From Propionibacteriaceae bacterium (GTDB lineage Bacteria; Actinomycetota; Actinomycetes; Propionibacteriales; Propionibacteriaceae): a DNA stretch of 6,764 nucleotides. Location: the NCBI GenBank assembly GCA_030528545.1, contig JAUMYR010000041.1:1-6764 (forward strand), in the 5' to 3' direction. A program made the translations under genes and the position numbers. The notes beneath the pieces were generated by a model that saw only the letters and a list, made by a program, of their open reading frames with translations, made no database searches and was not told the DNA's origin. How positions within the stretch are numbered: the first letter of the stretch is position 1; each line of letters starts with the position of its first letter. This document shows, in pieces, positions 1 through 6,724 of this stretch.

Positions 1-276
1 GAGGAAGATGAAACCAAACTCGTCGCCATTGGCGCTGAACCCGGGCCAGGAGACCGTTCCCCGCAGCCGCAACGATGTGACCGCGATTCCGGCCTCCTCG
101 GCGATCTCGCGCCTCATGCCCGCGACGACATCTTCACCCGGTTCCAGTTTGCCGCCCAGGCCGTTGTACTTGCCGAGCTGGTAGTCGTGCTCGCGTCCGA
201 CCCGGTGCACCATGAGGACCCGCTCCCGGTCCGGGTGCAGCACGAAACCGAGTGTGTTGAGCTGTGGGGTGTACAC
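1..276 (-). CDS. Nudix hydrolase, MutT/8-oxo-dGTP diphosphatase-like (3' end beyond window)
   Basis: Nudix enzymes hydrolyse a nucleoside diphosphate linked to another group; the MutT/MTH1 branch removes oxidised nucleotides such as 8-oxo-dGTP. Ninety-two codons are visible and the frame runs off the window edge without a stop. The Nudix box is complete at residues 42-64: G42, E48, then R56-E57, E60-E61 and G63, matching G-x5-E-x7-REUxEExGU, so the metal-binding glutamates are present. The preceding KYNGLGGKLEPGE segment (36-48) resembles MTH1/YtkD-type oxidised-purine hydrolases, but the substrate cannot be settled without the C terminus. The start is the GTG at 276, chosen because a strong AAGGAGG lies 5 nt upstream. 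An ATG at 312 opens a different frame and is not used. The gene follows the EEP-family gene after 36 nt with no terminator, so co-transcription is likely. Confidence 0.9.
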   Translation of the reverse strand, partial: MYTPQLNTLGFVLHPDRERVLMVHRVGREHDYQLGKYNGLGGKLEPGEDVVAGMRREIAEEAGIAVTSLRLRGTVSWPGFSANGDEFGFIFL

Positions 277-281
277 GCCTG

Positions 282-288
282 CCTCCTT
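282..288 (-). promoter_or_regulatory. Shine-Dalgarno site of the Nudix gene
   Basis: Reading the minus strand, AAGGAGG is followed by a 5-nt spacer and then GTG at 276. This is one of the best ribosome-binding sites in the window. It fixes the GTG as the start, although no ATG is available in that frame. Confidence 0.85.
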
Positions 289-312
289 CGCGCCTCGACG
301 TGGGCAGCATAG

Positions 313-1263
313 TCAGCCCGCGGGTGCGGCGCTCACCTCTAGGCCCCGGTGATCGGTACCGGGGACGGTGAAGAAACGCAGGCCGGTCGCGGCGACCTGC
401 GGTGAGGTCAGCGCGTGGTCGATATCGATGAGGGGTGGATAGCCCTTCTCCATCGGCCAGGTCGGTTGCCACCCGGCTCCGGTCTGGTGCACCGCGTTGG
501 CATAGCCCAAGTCGTAGAGCCGTTTCATCGTGTAGTGCTGTGACACGGCGTTGAAATCGCCGACCACGACGGTGTTCGACGAGCGCAGCGGAGCGAGCAG
601 TTCCCGCACCGCGGCCGCGTCGCGTTCCCAGGTGTCCGCCGTGAAATAGGGTGATACGGGGTGGACCCCGGCGATGGTCCAGGTGAGCCCACGCACCTTT
701 GTCTGAGCGGCGACACCGACAAAGATGCTGGCTGCCCGGCCGAGTTCGGTCATCGGAGTGCGCGAGAACATCCCCGTCCCCGAGGCATCGAGGCTGGCCT
801 CGCCGATCCAGTACGGGTAGAGCCGGAAAAACCCCGCGTCTTCGAGCTTGGTCAGGTAGTCCGGGGTCAGTTCCATCAGGACCACGACATCGGCTGAGTT
901 CCGCAGGGCCTCCTGGCTCAATCCCTCCACGTCGGCCTCGCCGAACTCCACGTTGAGTGAGAGCACTCGCAAATCGTCGGCACCGGCTTGAGGGAAGGCA
1001 CCAAACCTCTCGGCGAGAGGCAGCCCCAGCGTCACGGTCAGTGCCGCGGAGACCATGACTCCCGCCAGGCTCAGCACCCTTCGCCGCGGATCGGCCAGTC
1101 CGGGCACCAGCGTCAGCAGCCACAGCACCGGCACCACCACCAGGTAGGTGAGGAAGGAGGACGCCAGCGCCAGCGGCGTCCACCAAGTCGTGGTTACCGG
1201 GAAGAGCAACAGCACGCATGCCGCTGCCGAGCCGAGCCCGAGGGTCCACCGGAGTGCGCGCAT
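313..1263 (-). CDS. Membrane-anchored endonuclease/exonuclease/phosphatase (EEP) family protein
   Basis: This 316-residue protein has three N-terminal hydrophobic segments (about residues 8-25, 30-56 and 63-84) followed by an EEP/DNase I-like domain (about 97-312). The domain carries the family's metal and catalytic signatures in order: SLNVEFG (N104), MELTPD (E131), GVHP (H201), GDFNAV (D236, N238), IDHAL (D282, H283) and GTDHRG (D304, H305). The fold therefore looks catalytically intact. The family covers nucleases, sphingomyelinases, phosphoinositide phosphatases and related phosphodiesterases, so the substrate is unknown. A short loop after the third helix puts the catalytic domain next to the membrane, by inference outside the cytoplasm. 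The ATG at 1263 is preferred over the open frame back to 1389 because the longer N terminus is unlike a protein segment and overlaps tsaD. A GTG immediately before this ATG is an equal alternative, and no strong Shine-Dalgarno is seen. It lies 37 nt after tsaD with no clear terminator. Confidence 0.88.
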   Translation of the reverse strand: MRALRWTLGLGSAAACVLLLFPVTTTWWTPLALASSFLTYLVVVPVLWLLTLVPGLADPRRRVLSLAGVMVSAALTVTLGLPLAERFGAFPQAGADDLRVLSLNVEFGEADVEGLSQEALRNSADVVVLMELTPDYLTKLEDAGFFRLYPYWIGEASLDASGTGMFSRTPMTELGRAASIFVGVAAQTKVRGLTWTIAGVHPVSPYFTADTWERDAAAVRELLAPLRSSNTVVVGDFNAVSQHYTMKRLYDLGYANAVHQTGAGWQPTWPMEKGYPPLIDIDHALTSPQVAATGLRFFTVPGTDHRGLEVSAAPAG

Positions 1264-1300
1264 CACGATTCCAGTATGAGGCCCAGGCCCAAGGCGAGAC

Positions 1301-2344
1301 TCAGACCAGCACCGTCGAGACCGGCAGGCCGGGGTTGGCGGAGATGTCCAGCGACGAGGGACGCAGGCCCTTGCGCACCACCTCGGCACCCACCGCCGCG
1401 ATCATGGCACCATTGTCGGTGCACAGGGCGGGACGCGGACGACGCACCTCGATCCCGGCCTCGGCGGCCCGCTCTTCCAGCAGCGTCCGCAGCCTGGAGT
1501 TGGCCGCGACACCCCCACCGAGCAGCACGGTGGAGGCGCCATAGGACCGCGCGGCGTCCATGGTCTTGGCGGTCAGCACGTCGCACACCGCCTCCTGGAA
1601 GGAGGCGCAAACATCGGCGATGGGCACCTCCGCGCCCTCTAGGCGACGCAACTCGACCCACCTGGCGACGGCCGTCTTGAGTCCCGAGAAGGAGAAATCG
1701 AAGCGGTGCCGTTCTAGATCGTGCCGGGCTGTCAGTCCCCGGGGGAACCGGATCGCGGCCGGATCACCGGCCTGGGCCTCCCGGTCGATCACCGGGCCGC
1801 CCGGATAGGCCAGTCCCAGCAGCCGCGCCACCTTGTCATAGGCCTCCCCTGCCGCGTCGTCGATGGTCGACCCGATCTCGGTGATGTCGCTAGCGATGTC
1901 GTTCACCCACAGCAACGAGGTGTGCCCGCCGGAGACCAGCAGCGCGAGCGCGGGTGTGGGCAGCGGCCCATGGTCCAGCAGGTCGACCGCGACGTGACCA
2001 ACCAGATGGTTGACGCCGTAAAGGGGTTTGTTGAGGTAGCCCGCGAGTGCCTTGGCCGCCGACAGCCCGATCACCAGGGCACCCATGAGCCCGGGACCGG
2101 CGGTGGCCGCGATACCGTCGAGTTCCGACAGGTCGATCCCGGCTTTCTCGCAGGCCCGCCGCAGCGTCGGCACGAAGGCGTCCAGGTGGGCTCGGCTGGC
2201 GATCTCGGGAACCACACCTCCGAAGCGGACGTGTTCGGCTACCGAACTGGCGACCTCGTTGGCGAGCAGCGTGTTTCCCCGGACGATACCGACGCCGGTC
2301 TCGTCGCAGCTGGACTCAATGCCGAGGATGAGCGGTTCAGACAT
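1301..2344 (-). CDS. tsaD: tRNA N6-adenosine threonylcarbamoyltransferase TsaD
   Basis: TsaD (Kae1/Qri7/YgjD family) transfers the threonylcarbamoyl group from threonylcarbamoyl-AMP to N6 of adenosine 37 in ANN-decoding tRNAs, working with TsaB and TsaE in the cytoplasm. The 347 residues are the usual bacterial length. The ASKHA ATPase-like fold shows IESSCDET (9-16), metal ligands in NHLVGH (H113, H117) and CTDNGAM (D310), LVSGGHT (136-142), the [14 protein letters not shown] loop (158-171) and LGGGVAAN (275-282). No key residue is missing. The ATG start overlaps the 3' end of rimI by 8 nt and has GGAGG 6 nt upstream, inside rimI, which suggests translational coupling. In many actinobacteria this cluster is followed by groES-groEL; here an EEP-family gene follows instead. 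Confidence 0.98.
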   Translation of the reverse strand: MSEPLILGIESSCDETGVGIVRGNTLLANEVASSVAEHVRFGGVVPEIASRAHLDAFVPTLRRACEKAGIDLSELDGIAATAGPGLMGALVIGLSAAKALAGYLNKPLYGVNHLVGHVAVDLLDHGPLPTPALALLVSGGHTSLLWVNDIASDITEIGSTIDDAAGEAYDKVARLLGLAYPGGPVIDREAQAGDPAAIRFPRGLTARHDLERHRFDFSFSGLKTAVARWVELRRLEGAEVPIADVCASFQEAVCDVLTAKTMDAARSYGASTVLLGGGVAANSRLRTLLEERAAEAGIEVRRPRPALCTDNGAMIAAVGAEVVRKGLRPSSLDISANPGLPVSTVLV

Positions 2345-2771
2345 GGGTGACCTCCAAGACCAGCGCGTCGGCGCCGGGTGCGTAGTAGTCGGTGCGGCGC
2401 GCGATCTGCTTGAAACCGTTGCGCGTGTACAACCTCAGCGCGGCCTGGTTGTCCGCGCTCACCTCAAGCAAGGTGCGGACGGCTCCCGCCCGGGCGACCC
2501 GTTCCAGGCCTAGGCGGAGCAGTTCCTGGCCCCGGCGCTGGCCCCGTTCTCCGGCGGCGACGATGATCCGGTTGAGGTCGGCGACATCGGCGGCGATGCT
2601 GAACGTGACCACCCCGATCACGGTATCGGTGACCCCGACCAGGCAACACCGGGGCGGTGCGATCTCTTCCTCCCAGGACTGCCTGCTCCACCGCTGGCCT
2701 GGTGCGAAGGCTTCCTCTTCCAAGGTCATGATCGCGTCGAGGTCGCCAGCTCTGGCGTCGCGGACGATCAC
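2337..2771 (-). CDS. rimI: Ribosomal protein S18 alanine N-acetyltransferase RimI
   Basis: RimI is a GNAT enzyme that uses acetyl-CoA to acetylate the N-terminal alanine of ribosomal protein S18; actinobacterial relatives may act on further proteins. The 144-residue single domain is the normal RimI length. It has the acetyl-CoA phosphate-binding loop RGQRRG at 76-81 after strand DLNRIIV, then [18 protein letters not shown] (103-120), whose E103, N108, Y115 and GF119-120 are typical of RimI. The start is GTG at 2771, overlapping the tsaB stop in GTGA, with a partial Shine-Dalgarno GAGG 5 nt upstream. Its place between tsaB and tsaD is the common bacterial arrangement and supports RimI over another GNAT, although substrate specificity is inferred from family and context. 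Confidence 0.95.
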   Translation of the reverse strand: MIVRDARAGDLDAIMTLEEEAFAPGQRWSRQSWEEEIAPPRCCLVGVTDTVIGVVTFSIAADVADLNRIIVAAGERGQRRGQELLRLGLERVARAGAVRTLLEVSADNQAALRLYTRNGFKQIARRTDYYAPGADALVLEVTHV

Positions 2772-3415
2772 CGTCGCCTCACCGTCACCCGGGGTAGCGC
2801 CGATTTGGTGCGGACCGAGACGGTAGCGTCGGCGGCCCGCAGGTAGAGCGGTTCGTCCACCGCCGCCAGTCCCTCCCAGTGGGCCGCTAGCACGGCGGCG
2901 TCCAGGCGCGCGGGTGCGCTACGCAACACCTCGCTGCCGTAGGACAGGTCGAGGGCGGGCCCGGCCAGCGGCAGGTCCGGCAGTTCCCGCGGGGAGCTGA
3001 CGTTCGGGCCATCGACCCGGGTACCGGCGAGATAACGTGCCCAGTAGAGTTCCTTGCGGCGCGCGTCGGAAGCCACGACGAACTCCTCCGGGGCTCCAGC
3101 CAGCACCCACTGTCGGGCGATAACGTCGAGGCTGCACACTCCGTGGGGATCGGCGCCCAGCAGGGAGGAGATCGTCCAAGCGGTGACGATACCGACCCGC
3201 AGCCCGGTGAACGGGCCGGGTCCCATCCCGACCGCCACCCCGGCTAGGTCGGACAGGGAGATCCCCTGCCTGGCACACAGGGCCATCGCCGACGGCAGCA
3301 GGGCCTCGGCGTGGGCGCGAGTATCGGGCACCGTGAGCGAGTCGATCGGCTCACCGTCGCGGGCCAGACCGATCGCGACCTCGTAGGAGGTGTCAATGCC
3401 GAGTATGTAGGTCAC
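2768..3415 (-). CDS. tsaB: tRNA threonylcarbamoyladenosine biosynthesis protein TsaB
   Basis: TsaB (YeaZ) is a catalytically silent paralogue of TsaD that dimerises with it and provides the platform for TsaE in t6A synthesis. The 215 residues show the YeaZ hallmarks: ILGIDTS at 4-10, the HAE motif at 35-37, the glycine-rich GMGPGPFTGLRVG at 63-75, DARRKELYWA at 117-126 and PLYLRAADA at 189-197. The histidine metal ligands of TsaD are absent, as expected for TsaB. The GTG start at 3415 overlaps the stop of the upstream fusion gene in GTGA and has GGAG 5 nt upstream within that gene, so translation is probably coupled. Length and domain order are ordinary for the family. Confidence 0.97.
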   Translation of the reverse strand: MTYILGIDTSYEVAIGLARDGEPIDSLTVPDTRAHAEALLPSAMALCARQGISLSDLAGVAVGMGPGPFTGLRVGIVTAWTISSLLGADPHGVCSLDVIARQWVLAGAPEEFVVASDARRKELYWARYLAGTRVDGPNVSSPRELPDLPLAGPALDLSYGSEVLRSAPARLDAAVLAAHWEGLAAVDEPLYLRAADATVSVRTKSALPRVTVRRR

Positions 3416-4326
3416 AGGTTCTCCAAAATCTCATCCCACCGTGAGCCATATCCGGTCAGCAGCACGGTACGGGTGTCGTCCCTGGGATCATCGCTGCGCT
3501 GGATGTCGATCTCCAGCCGGTCATCGGCCAGCCACTCGGCGATGCCGGTGCCCCACTCGATCAGTGTGACCGATTCGGCGAGGGACGATTCCAGGTCGAT
3601 GTCTTCGAGTTCGGCCGCGCTGCTCAACCGGTAGGCGTCGACGTGGACGAGCGCGGGCCCGGACGGGTTGGGGTGGACCCGGCTCAGCACGAAGGTCGGC
3701 GAGATGATGGGCCCCTCCACCCCGAGCCCCGCACCGATCCCCTGCGCCAGCGTGGTCTTGCCCGCGCCCAGATCGCCGGAGAGGATGATGACGTCCCCAC
3801 CGCATAGGAAGCGGGCGAGCCGCTCGCCGAGCTCTCTCATGGCCTCGGGTGTTGGGACCGGAAGCCGCCGGGGCAGCCGCCGCGACAGGACATAACCCAG
3901 CGGCACATCCTTCTTGATGGTGAAACCGTGGCCTTCCCACCAGGTGACCAGGTTCGGGAACTCCGCGCGGGCCATCAGTTCGACCTCGCGCGCCCCGAAG
4001 TCCAGTCCCAGCAGCACCGCTCCACGCACCAGCTGAGCCGCCACGCCGTGTTGCCGGGCCTTCGGCAGCACGCTGACCCGGTGCAAGCCCATGAGGTCGC
4101 CGGTGAGCGAGATCAGCAGACAACCCACCAATTCGCCGTCGACGTGGGCCAGCAAACCCGCGCCCGCTTCGATGGCCTCCGCGATGTCGGCTACCGTGTC
4201 GGTGAGAGCCGCCGCCGGGGGGTCGACCGGCGGACGAGCGGCGAAGGATGTCCGGATCACCTCGAACATGGCTGCCGCGTCGCCGGGCTCGGCGACGCTC
4301 AACTCGACCTCGCGGAATTTAGTCAC
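3412..4326 (-). CDS. tsaE: Fused GNAT acetyltransferase - TsaE ATPase of t6A synthesis
   Basis: This 304-residue protein is about twice the usual TsaE length. Residues 5-150 form a GNAT domain: strand LHRVSVLP (81-88), acetyl-CoA loop R91-Q-H-G94-V-A96, and a C-terminal NLVTWWEGHGF (125-135). Residues 160-304 are TsaE (YjeE): Walker A GDLGAGKTT at 184-192, SPTFVL (209-214), HVDAYRL (228-234) and IEWG (256-259). TsaE binds the TsaB-TsaD dimer and drives the t6A cycle by ATP hydrolysis. The GNAT substrate is unknown; its acetyl-CoA loop looks intact. The frame is continuous across the junction. An in-frame TGA two codons before GTG 4326 rules out a longer start. AGGA lies 9 nt upstream, a loose Shine-Dalgarno spacing. 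An internal ATG at 3840 could yield TsaE alone but has no well-spaced ribosome site. The fusion architecture probably exists in other actinobacteria; I cannot verify its spread here. Confidence 0.95.
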   Translation of the reverse strand: MTKFREVELSVAEPGDAAAMFEVIRTSFAARPPVDPPAAALTDTVADIAEAIEAGAGLLAHVDGELVGCLLISLTGDLMGLHRVSVLPKARQHGVAAQLVRGAVLLGLDFGAREVELMARAEFPNLVTWWEGHGFTIKKDVPLGYVLSRRLPRRLPVPTPEAMRELGERLARFLCGGDVIILSGDLGAGKTTLAQGIGAGLGVEGPIISPTFVLSRVHPNPSGPALVHVDAYRLSSAAELEDIDLESSLAESVTLIEWGTGIAEWLADDRLEIDIQRSDDPRDDTRTVLLTGYGSRWDEILENL

Positions 4327-4334
4327 GGTTCACC

Positions 4335-4340
4335 ATCCTA
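4335..4340 (-). promoter_or_regulatory. Possible -10 element for the t6A cluster
   Basis: In the 75-nt gap after the helicase, minus-strand TAGGAT matches the TANNNT -10 pattern and ends 8 nt before the GTG of the fusion gene. That placement would give a leaderless or near-leaderless transcript, a common actinobacterial arrangement. No convincing -35 is seen 16-18 nt upstream. The same bases (AGGA) could instead act as a loosely spaced Shine-Dalgarno, so the call is weak. Confidence 0.25.
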
Positions 4341-4401
4341 AGCGGGCGCTGTTGTGCCCCGAGGGTCTCCCACCTGGTAAAACACCGGGCCGGAGGGGTA
4401 A

Positions 4402-6591
4402 CTAGTCCCGGAACCTGCGCTCTCCGCGGCCGCGGCCACCGAACCCGCGACCGGATCGACCCCGGCCGAAGCCGCGTCCCTCCACCCGGGGCTTGCGGGC
4501 CTTCGGCTTCGGTGCGATCAGCGCCAGATAGTCGGCTTCATCGATCGGCAGCCCGGAGGCGGGACGCGCCCCGGTCGCCTCGCGCAGCTCGGGGCTGCCC
4601 GGGGTCACCTCAAGCGGCGCTCCCTTGACCCCTGCCTGGCCGGTGATGCGGCGCATCAGCTTGCGCTGGTGCGGCAGCACGATGGAGGCGACCACCCCGG
4701 ACTCACCCGCCCGGGCCGTGCGTCCGGCCCGGTGCAGGTAATCCTTGTGATCCCGCGGCGGATCGACCTGCAGGACCAGGGACACATCGTCGACGTGGAT
4801 GCCTCGGGCCGCGACATCCGTCGCCACCAGCACCGGCACCTGACCGTCCTTGAAGGCCGCGAGGATCCGGGCGCGAGCGCCCTGGGTCAGGCCACCGTGC
4901 AATGCCCCGGCCATGACCCCGGACTCACGCAACTGTCCGGCGACCCGGTCGGCGGCGAGCTGGGTGCGCACGAAGACCACGGTTCGCCCTTCCCGGTTCG
5001 CGATCTCGGCGGTCAGGGTGTTCTTGTGGTGCGGCAGCACGTGCAAGACGCGGTGCACCATGGTCGTGACCGATGCCTTGGAGGAATCGACCTCGTGGGT
5101 GACCGGATCGGTGAGGTAACGCCGAACCAGCTCACCGACCGCGTTGTCCAAGGTCGCCGAGTACAGCAGCCGCTGGCCCTCAGCAGGCACGAGGTCGAGC
5201 AGCGTCGTAACGGCGGGCATGAAGCCGAGGTCGGCCATGTGGTCGGCCTCATCCAGCACGGTGACCAGCACCTGCGACAGGTCGACCGCGCCCTGCTCCA
5301 GCAGATCGATGAGCCGCCCCGGAGTCGCCACCACCACATCGACTCCCCGCTCGAAAGCCTTGAGCTGCGGGCCGTAGGACATGCCTCCCGCGATGAGGGT
5401 GAGATCAAGCCGCAAAGCGCGGGCCAGCGGCGACAGGTTGTCGGCGATCTGCAGCGCCAATTCCCTTGTCGGGGTCAGGATCAGTGCCCGGGGTGAGCCA
5501 CCTGCGGGCTCCGCCTCGGCGAGACGGGCGAGCAGCGGTAGCCCGAAGGCGAGGGTCTTACCCGACCCGGTGCGCCCGCGGCCGAGGACGTCTCGACCGG
5601 CTAGGGCGTCCGGGATCGTCGCGGTCTGGATGGGGAAGGGATCGGTGATGCCCTGAAGGGTCAGCGCCGCGGCCAGTTCCGCGGGGACTCCCAGGGCGAC
5701 GAAACCGGAGGTTTCGGCGGTACCGAGATCGAGCTCAACCGCGTCTGACTGGCTCCAGCTCATGGTGTCGGCCTCAGCGGGGGTGTGGCTCACCTGACGG
5801 TCACGAGGCCTCTCGTGATGCCGCGGGTGGTCCTCGAAGCGATTGGGACGGCGTTCGCCGTGTGGGCGGTCATCGAAGCGGCGGGGACGCTCACGTCCCC
5901 ATCCACGTTCCTCGTCTCGTCCCCACGCCGAGCCGCGCGGACGATCCTCACGCTCCCAGCGCCTGGGGGCCGGACGATCCTCCCACCGGTCTGCCCGGCC
6001 CGGACGCTCATCGCGCCCCCAGCCGCCGCGGCGGGGCCCATCGTCAAACCTGTCGCCGCGGTCCCTGCGGGAACGGTCCTCACGAGACCAGCGCTCGGTC
6101 CGCTCCGGACGATCCCCGCGAGACCAGCCTTCGGTCCGGGCCCAGCGTCCCTCGCCCTGCCGTTTGAACCCTCCGGCGCGAGCCGGACGCTCATCGCGTC
6201 CCCAACCGCTGCGGCGGGGCCCATCGTCAAACCTGTCGCGGCGCTCCCCGCGGGGACGACCGTCTCTCTCAAACCTCCCGGACCTGGCTTGACTGGAGCC
6301 GCGGTCGTCTCCGGCGGGCCGGTCATCGCGGGCGGAACGGCCAAACCGTTCTCCCCTTTCGAAACGATCCCGCCACTGGTCCCGGTCGAAACTGCGGGCT
6401 GGACGCTCGAAACCTTCGGCTGAGCCTGCCAGCGAGCGCTCACGCTGACCGCCTGTCCATTCCTGAGAACGGCCGCCGCGCTTGCGGGGACCGTGTCCGC
6501 GAGCCGCTCGCTGCTCAGCGGTCCAGCGCTTCTTGGGGGTGCCGTCGGCCTTGAATGATTTGGGATGCTTCCGTTTCTTGGGCAAGGTCAT
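4402..6591 (-). CDS. DEAD-box ATP-dependent RNA helicase with long RD/RGG-rich tails
   Basis: DEAD-box helicases unwind short RNA duplexes with ATP and serve ribosome assembly, mRNA decay and cold adaptation. The 729 residues divide into a basic start (1-40), a low-complexity extension rich in Arg, Asp, Gly, Glu and Trp (about 40-275), the two-RecA core (about 285-640) and an Arg/Gly tail (705-729). Core motifs are all present: Q motif GITDPFPIQ (314-322), motif I GRTGSGKT (339-346), PTREL (374-378), TPGR (423-426), DEAD (447-450), SAT (478-480), ATDVAARG (590-597) and HRAGRTARAG (620-629). The glycine replacing the usual alanine in motif I is common in actinobacterial homologues. ATG 6591 is chosen for its GGAGG 5 nt upstream; a GTG six codons earlier (6609) overlaps that site. 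The extension is built partly from repeats. Which named subfamily (DeaD, RhlE, other) it joins is not clear. Confidence 0.95.
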   Translation of the reverse strand: MTLPKKRKHPKSFKADGTPKKRWTAEQRAARGHGPRKRGGRSQEWTGGQRERSLAGSAEGFERPARSFDRDQWRDRFERGERFGRSARDDRPAGDDRGSSQARSGRFERDGRPRGERRDRFDDGPRRSGWGRDERPARAGGFKRQGEGRWARTEGWSRGDRPERTERWSREDRSRRDRGDRFDDGPRRGGWGRDERPGRADRWEDRPAPRRWEREDRPRGSAWGRDEERGWGRERPRRFDDRPHGERRPNRFEDHPRHHERPRDRQVSHTPAEADTMSWSQSDAVELDLGTAETSGFVALGVPAELAAALTLQGITDPFPIQTATIPDALAGRDVLGRGRTGSGKTLAFGLPLLARLAEAEPAGGSPRALILTPTRELALQIADNLSPLARALRLDLTLIAGGMSYGPQLKAFERGVDVVVATPGRLIDLLEQGAVDLSQVLVTVLDEADHMADLGFMPAVTTLLDLVPAEGQRLLYSATLDNAVGELVRRYLTDPVTHEVDSSKASVTTMVHRVLHVLPHHKNTLTAEIANREGRTVVFVRTQLAADRVAGQLRESGVMAGALHGGLTQGARARILAAFKDGQVPVLVATDVAARGIHVDDVSLVLQVDPPRDHKDYLHRAGRTARAGESGVVASIVLPHQRKLMRRITGQAGVKGAPLEVTPGSPELREATGARPASGLPIDEADYLALIAPKPKARKPRVEGRGFGRGRSGRGFGGRGRGERRFRD
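5999..6060 (-). repeat. 62-bp direct repeat, copy 2, inside helicase N-terminal extension
   Basis: This copy differs from the one at 6182-6243 at five of 62 positions, with a 183-bp offset (61 codons). It encodes the second DRFDDGPRR-x-GWGRDERP block, residues 180-200. In-frame spacing shows the extension grew by duplication without breaking the gene. Confidence 0.85.
6182..6243 (-). repeat. 62-bp direct repeat, copy 1, inside helicase N-terminal extension
   Basis: This is the upstream copy in transcription order. It encodes DRFDDGPRR-x-GWGRDERP at residues 119-139. Some of the five differences from the other copy change the protein (Ser to Gly in the middle of the block), so the copies have diverged. 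Confidence 0.85.
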
Positions 6592-6596
6592 GTTGT

Positions 6597-6601
6597 CCTC
6601 C
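6597..6601 (-). promoter_or_regulatory. Shine-Dalgarno site deciding the helicase start
   Basis: GGAGG on the minus strand, then 5 nt, then ATG 6591. It favours this ATG over the in-frame GTG at 6609, which would place the ribosome site inside the coding region. Confidence 0.85.
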
Positions 6602-6643
6602 GCGCACACCCTTCAGTGAGACCGGGCGGCGCCTGTGCTTCGT

Positions 6644-6719
6644 TGAGTTGCTGGCATGAGGTGGGTCCACAGGACCTGCGATGTGTCGCCTCACCAAACT
6701 GCCCGAAAGCTGCAACTCA
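6644..6719 (-). other. Predicted folded RNA in the helicase mRNA leader
   Basis: Read in the transcript sense, this 76-nt stretch is nested and self-complementary. The outer stem pairs TGAGTTGC (6719-6712) with GCAACTCA (6651-6644), 8 perfect pairs. Inside it GGCA (6703-6700) pairs with TGCC (6656-6653), then TGAGG (6693-6689) with CCTCA (6661-6657). At the tip GGTCC (6676-6672) pairs with GGACC (6668-6664) around a 3-nt loop. A small GCGA-CACA-TCGC hairpin (6689-6678) could form a side arm, costing one pair of the third stem. No uridine run follows, so this is not a standard terminator. It ends 43 nt before the Shine-Dalgarno site. I do not recognise it as a known riboswitch or RNA family. 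Autoregulation or cold-responsive control of helicase translation is plausible because other DEAD-box genes have regulated leaders, but this is inference. Confidence 0.5.
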
Positions 6720-6724
6720 CCGCT

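Noticed and set aside
134..1249. 371-codon minus-strand open frame overlapping the EEP and Nudix genes
   Set aside because: It is rich in Arg, Gly and Pro with no motifs, while the alternative frames carry complete EEP and Nudix signatures.
4373..4389. CCTGGT-aaaac-ACCGGG hairpin between helicase and fusion gene, considered as a terminator
   Set aside because: On the transcribed (minus-sense) RNA the stem has a C-A mismatch in the middle, is only 6 bp, and no uridine run follows.
4669..5496. 275-codon plus-strand open frame opposite the helicase core
   Set aside because: The minus strand encodes every DEAD-box motif in order here. The plus-strand product is a Gln/His/Arg-rich shadow.
5999..6243. 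Spaced repeats considered as a CRISPR array
   Set aside because: There are only two copies, 183 bp apart, inside a continuous coding frame that preserves the protein repeat.
5785..6423. Long plus-strand open frame (212 codons) opposite the helicase N-terminal region, and a minus-strand frame at 5790-6443
   Set aside because: Both are by-products of the repetitive, G+C-rich codons of the Arg/Asp/Gly extension. They have proline/alanine-type low complexity with no recognisable domain, and the helicase frame explains the DNA.
6664..6719. Leader stems considered as a tRNA or T-box element
   Set aside because: No acceptor/anticodon/T-arm arrangement, no T-loop sequence and no T-box signature can be seen.
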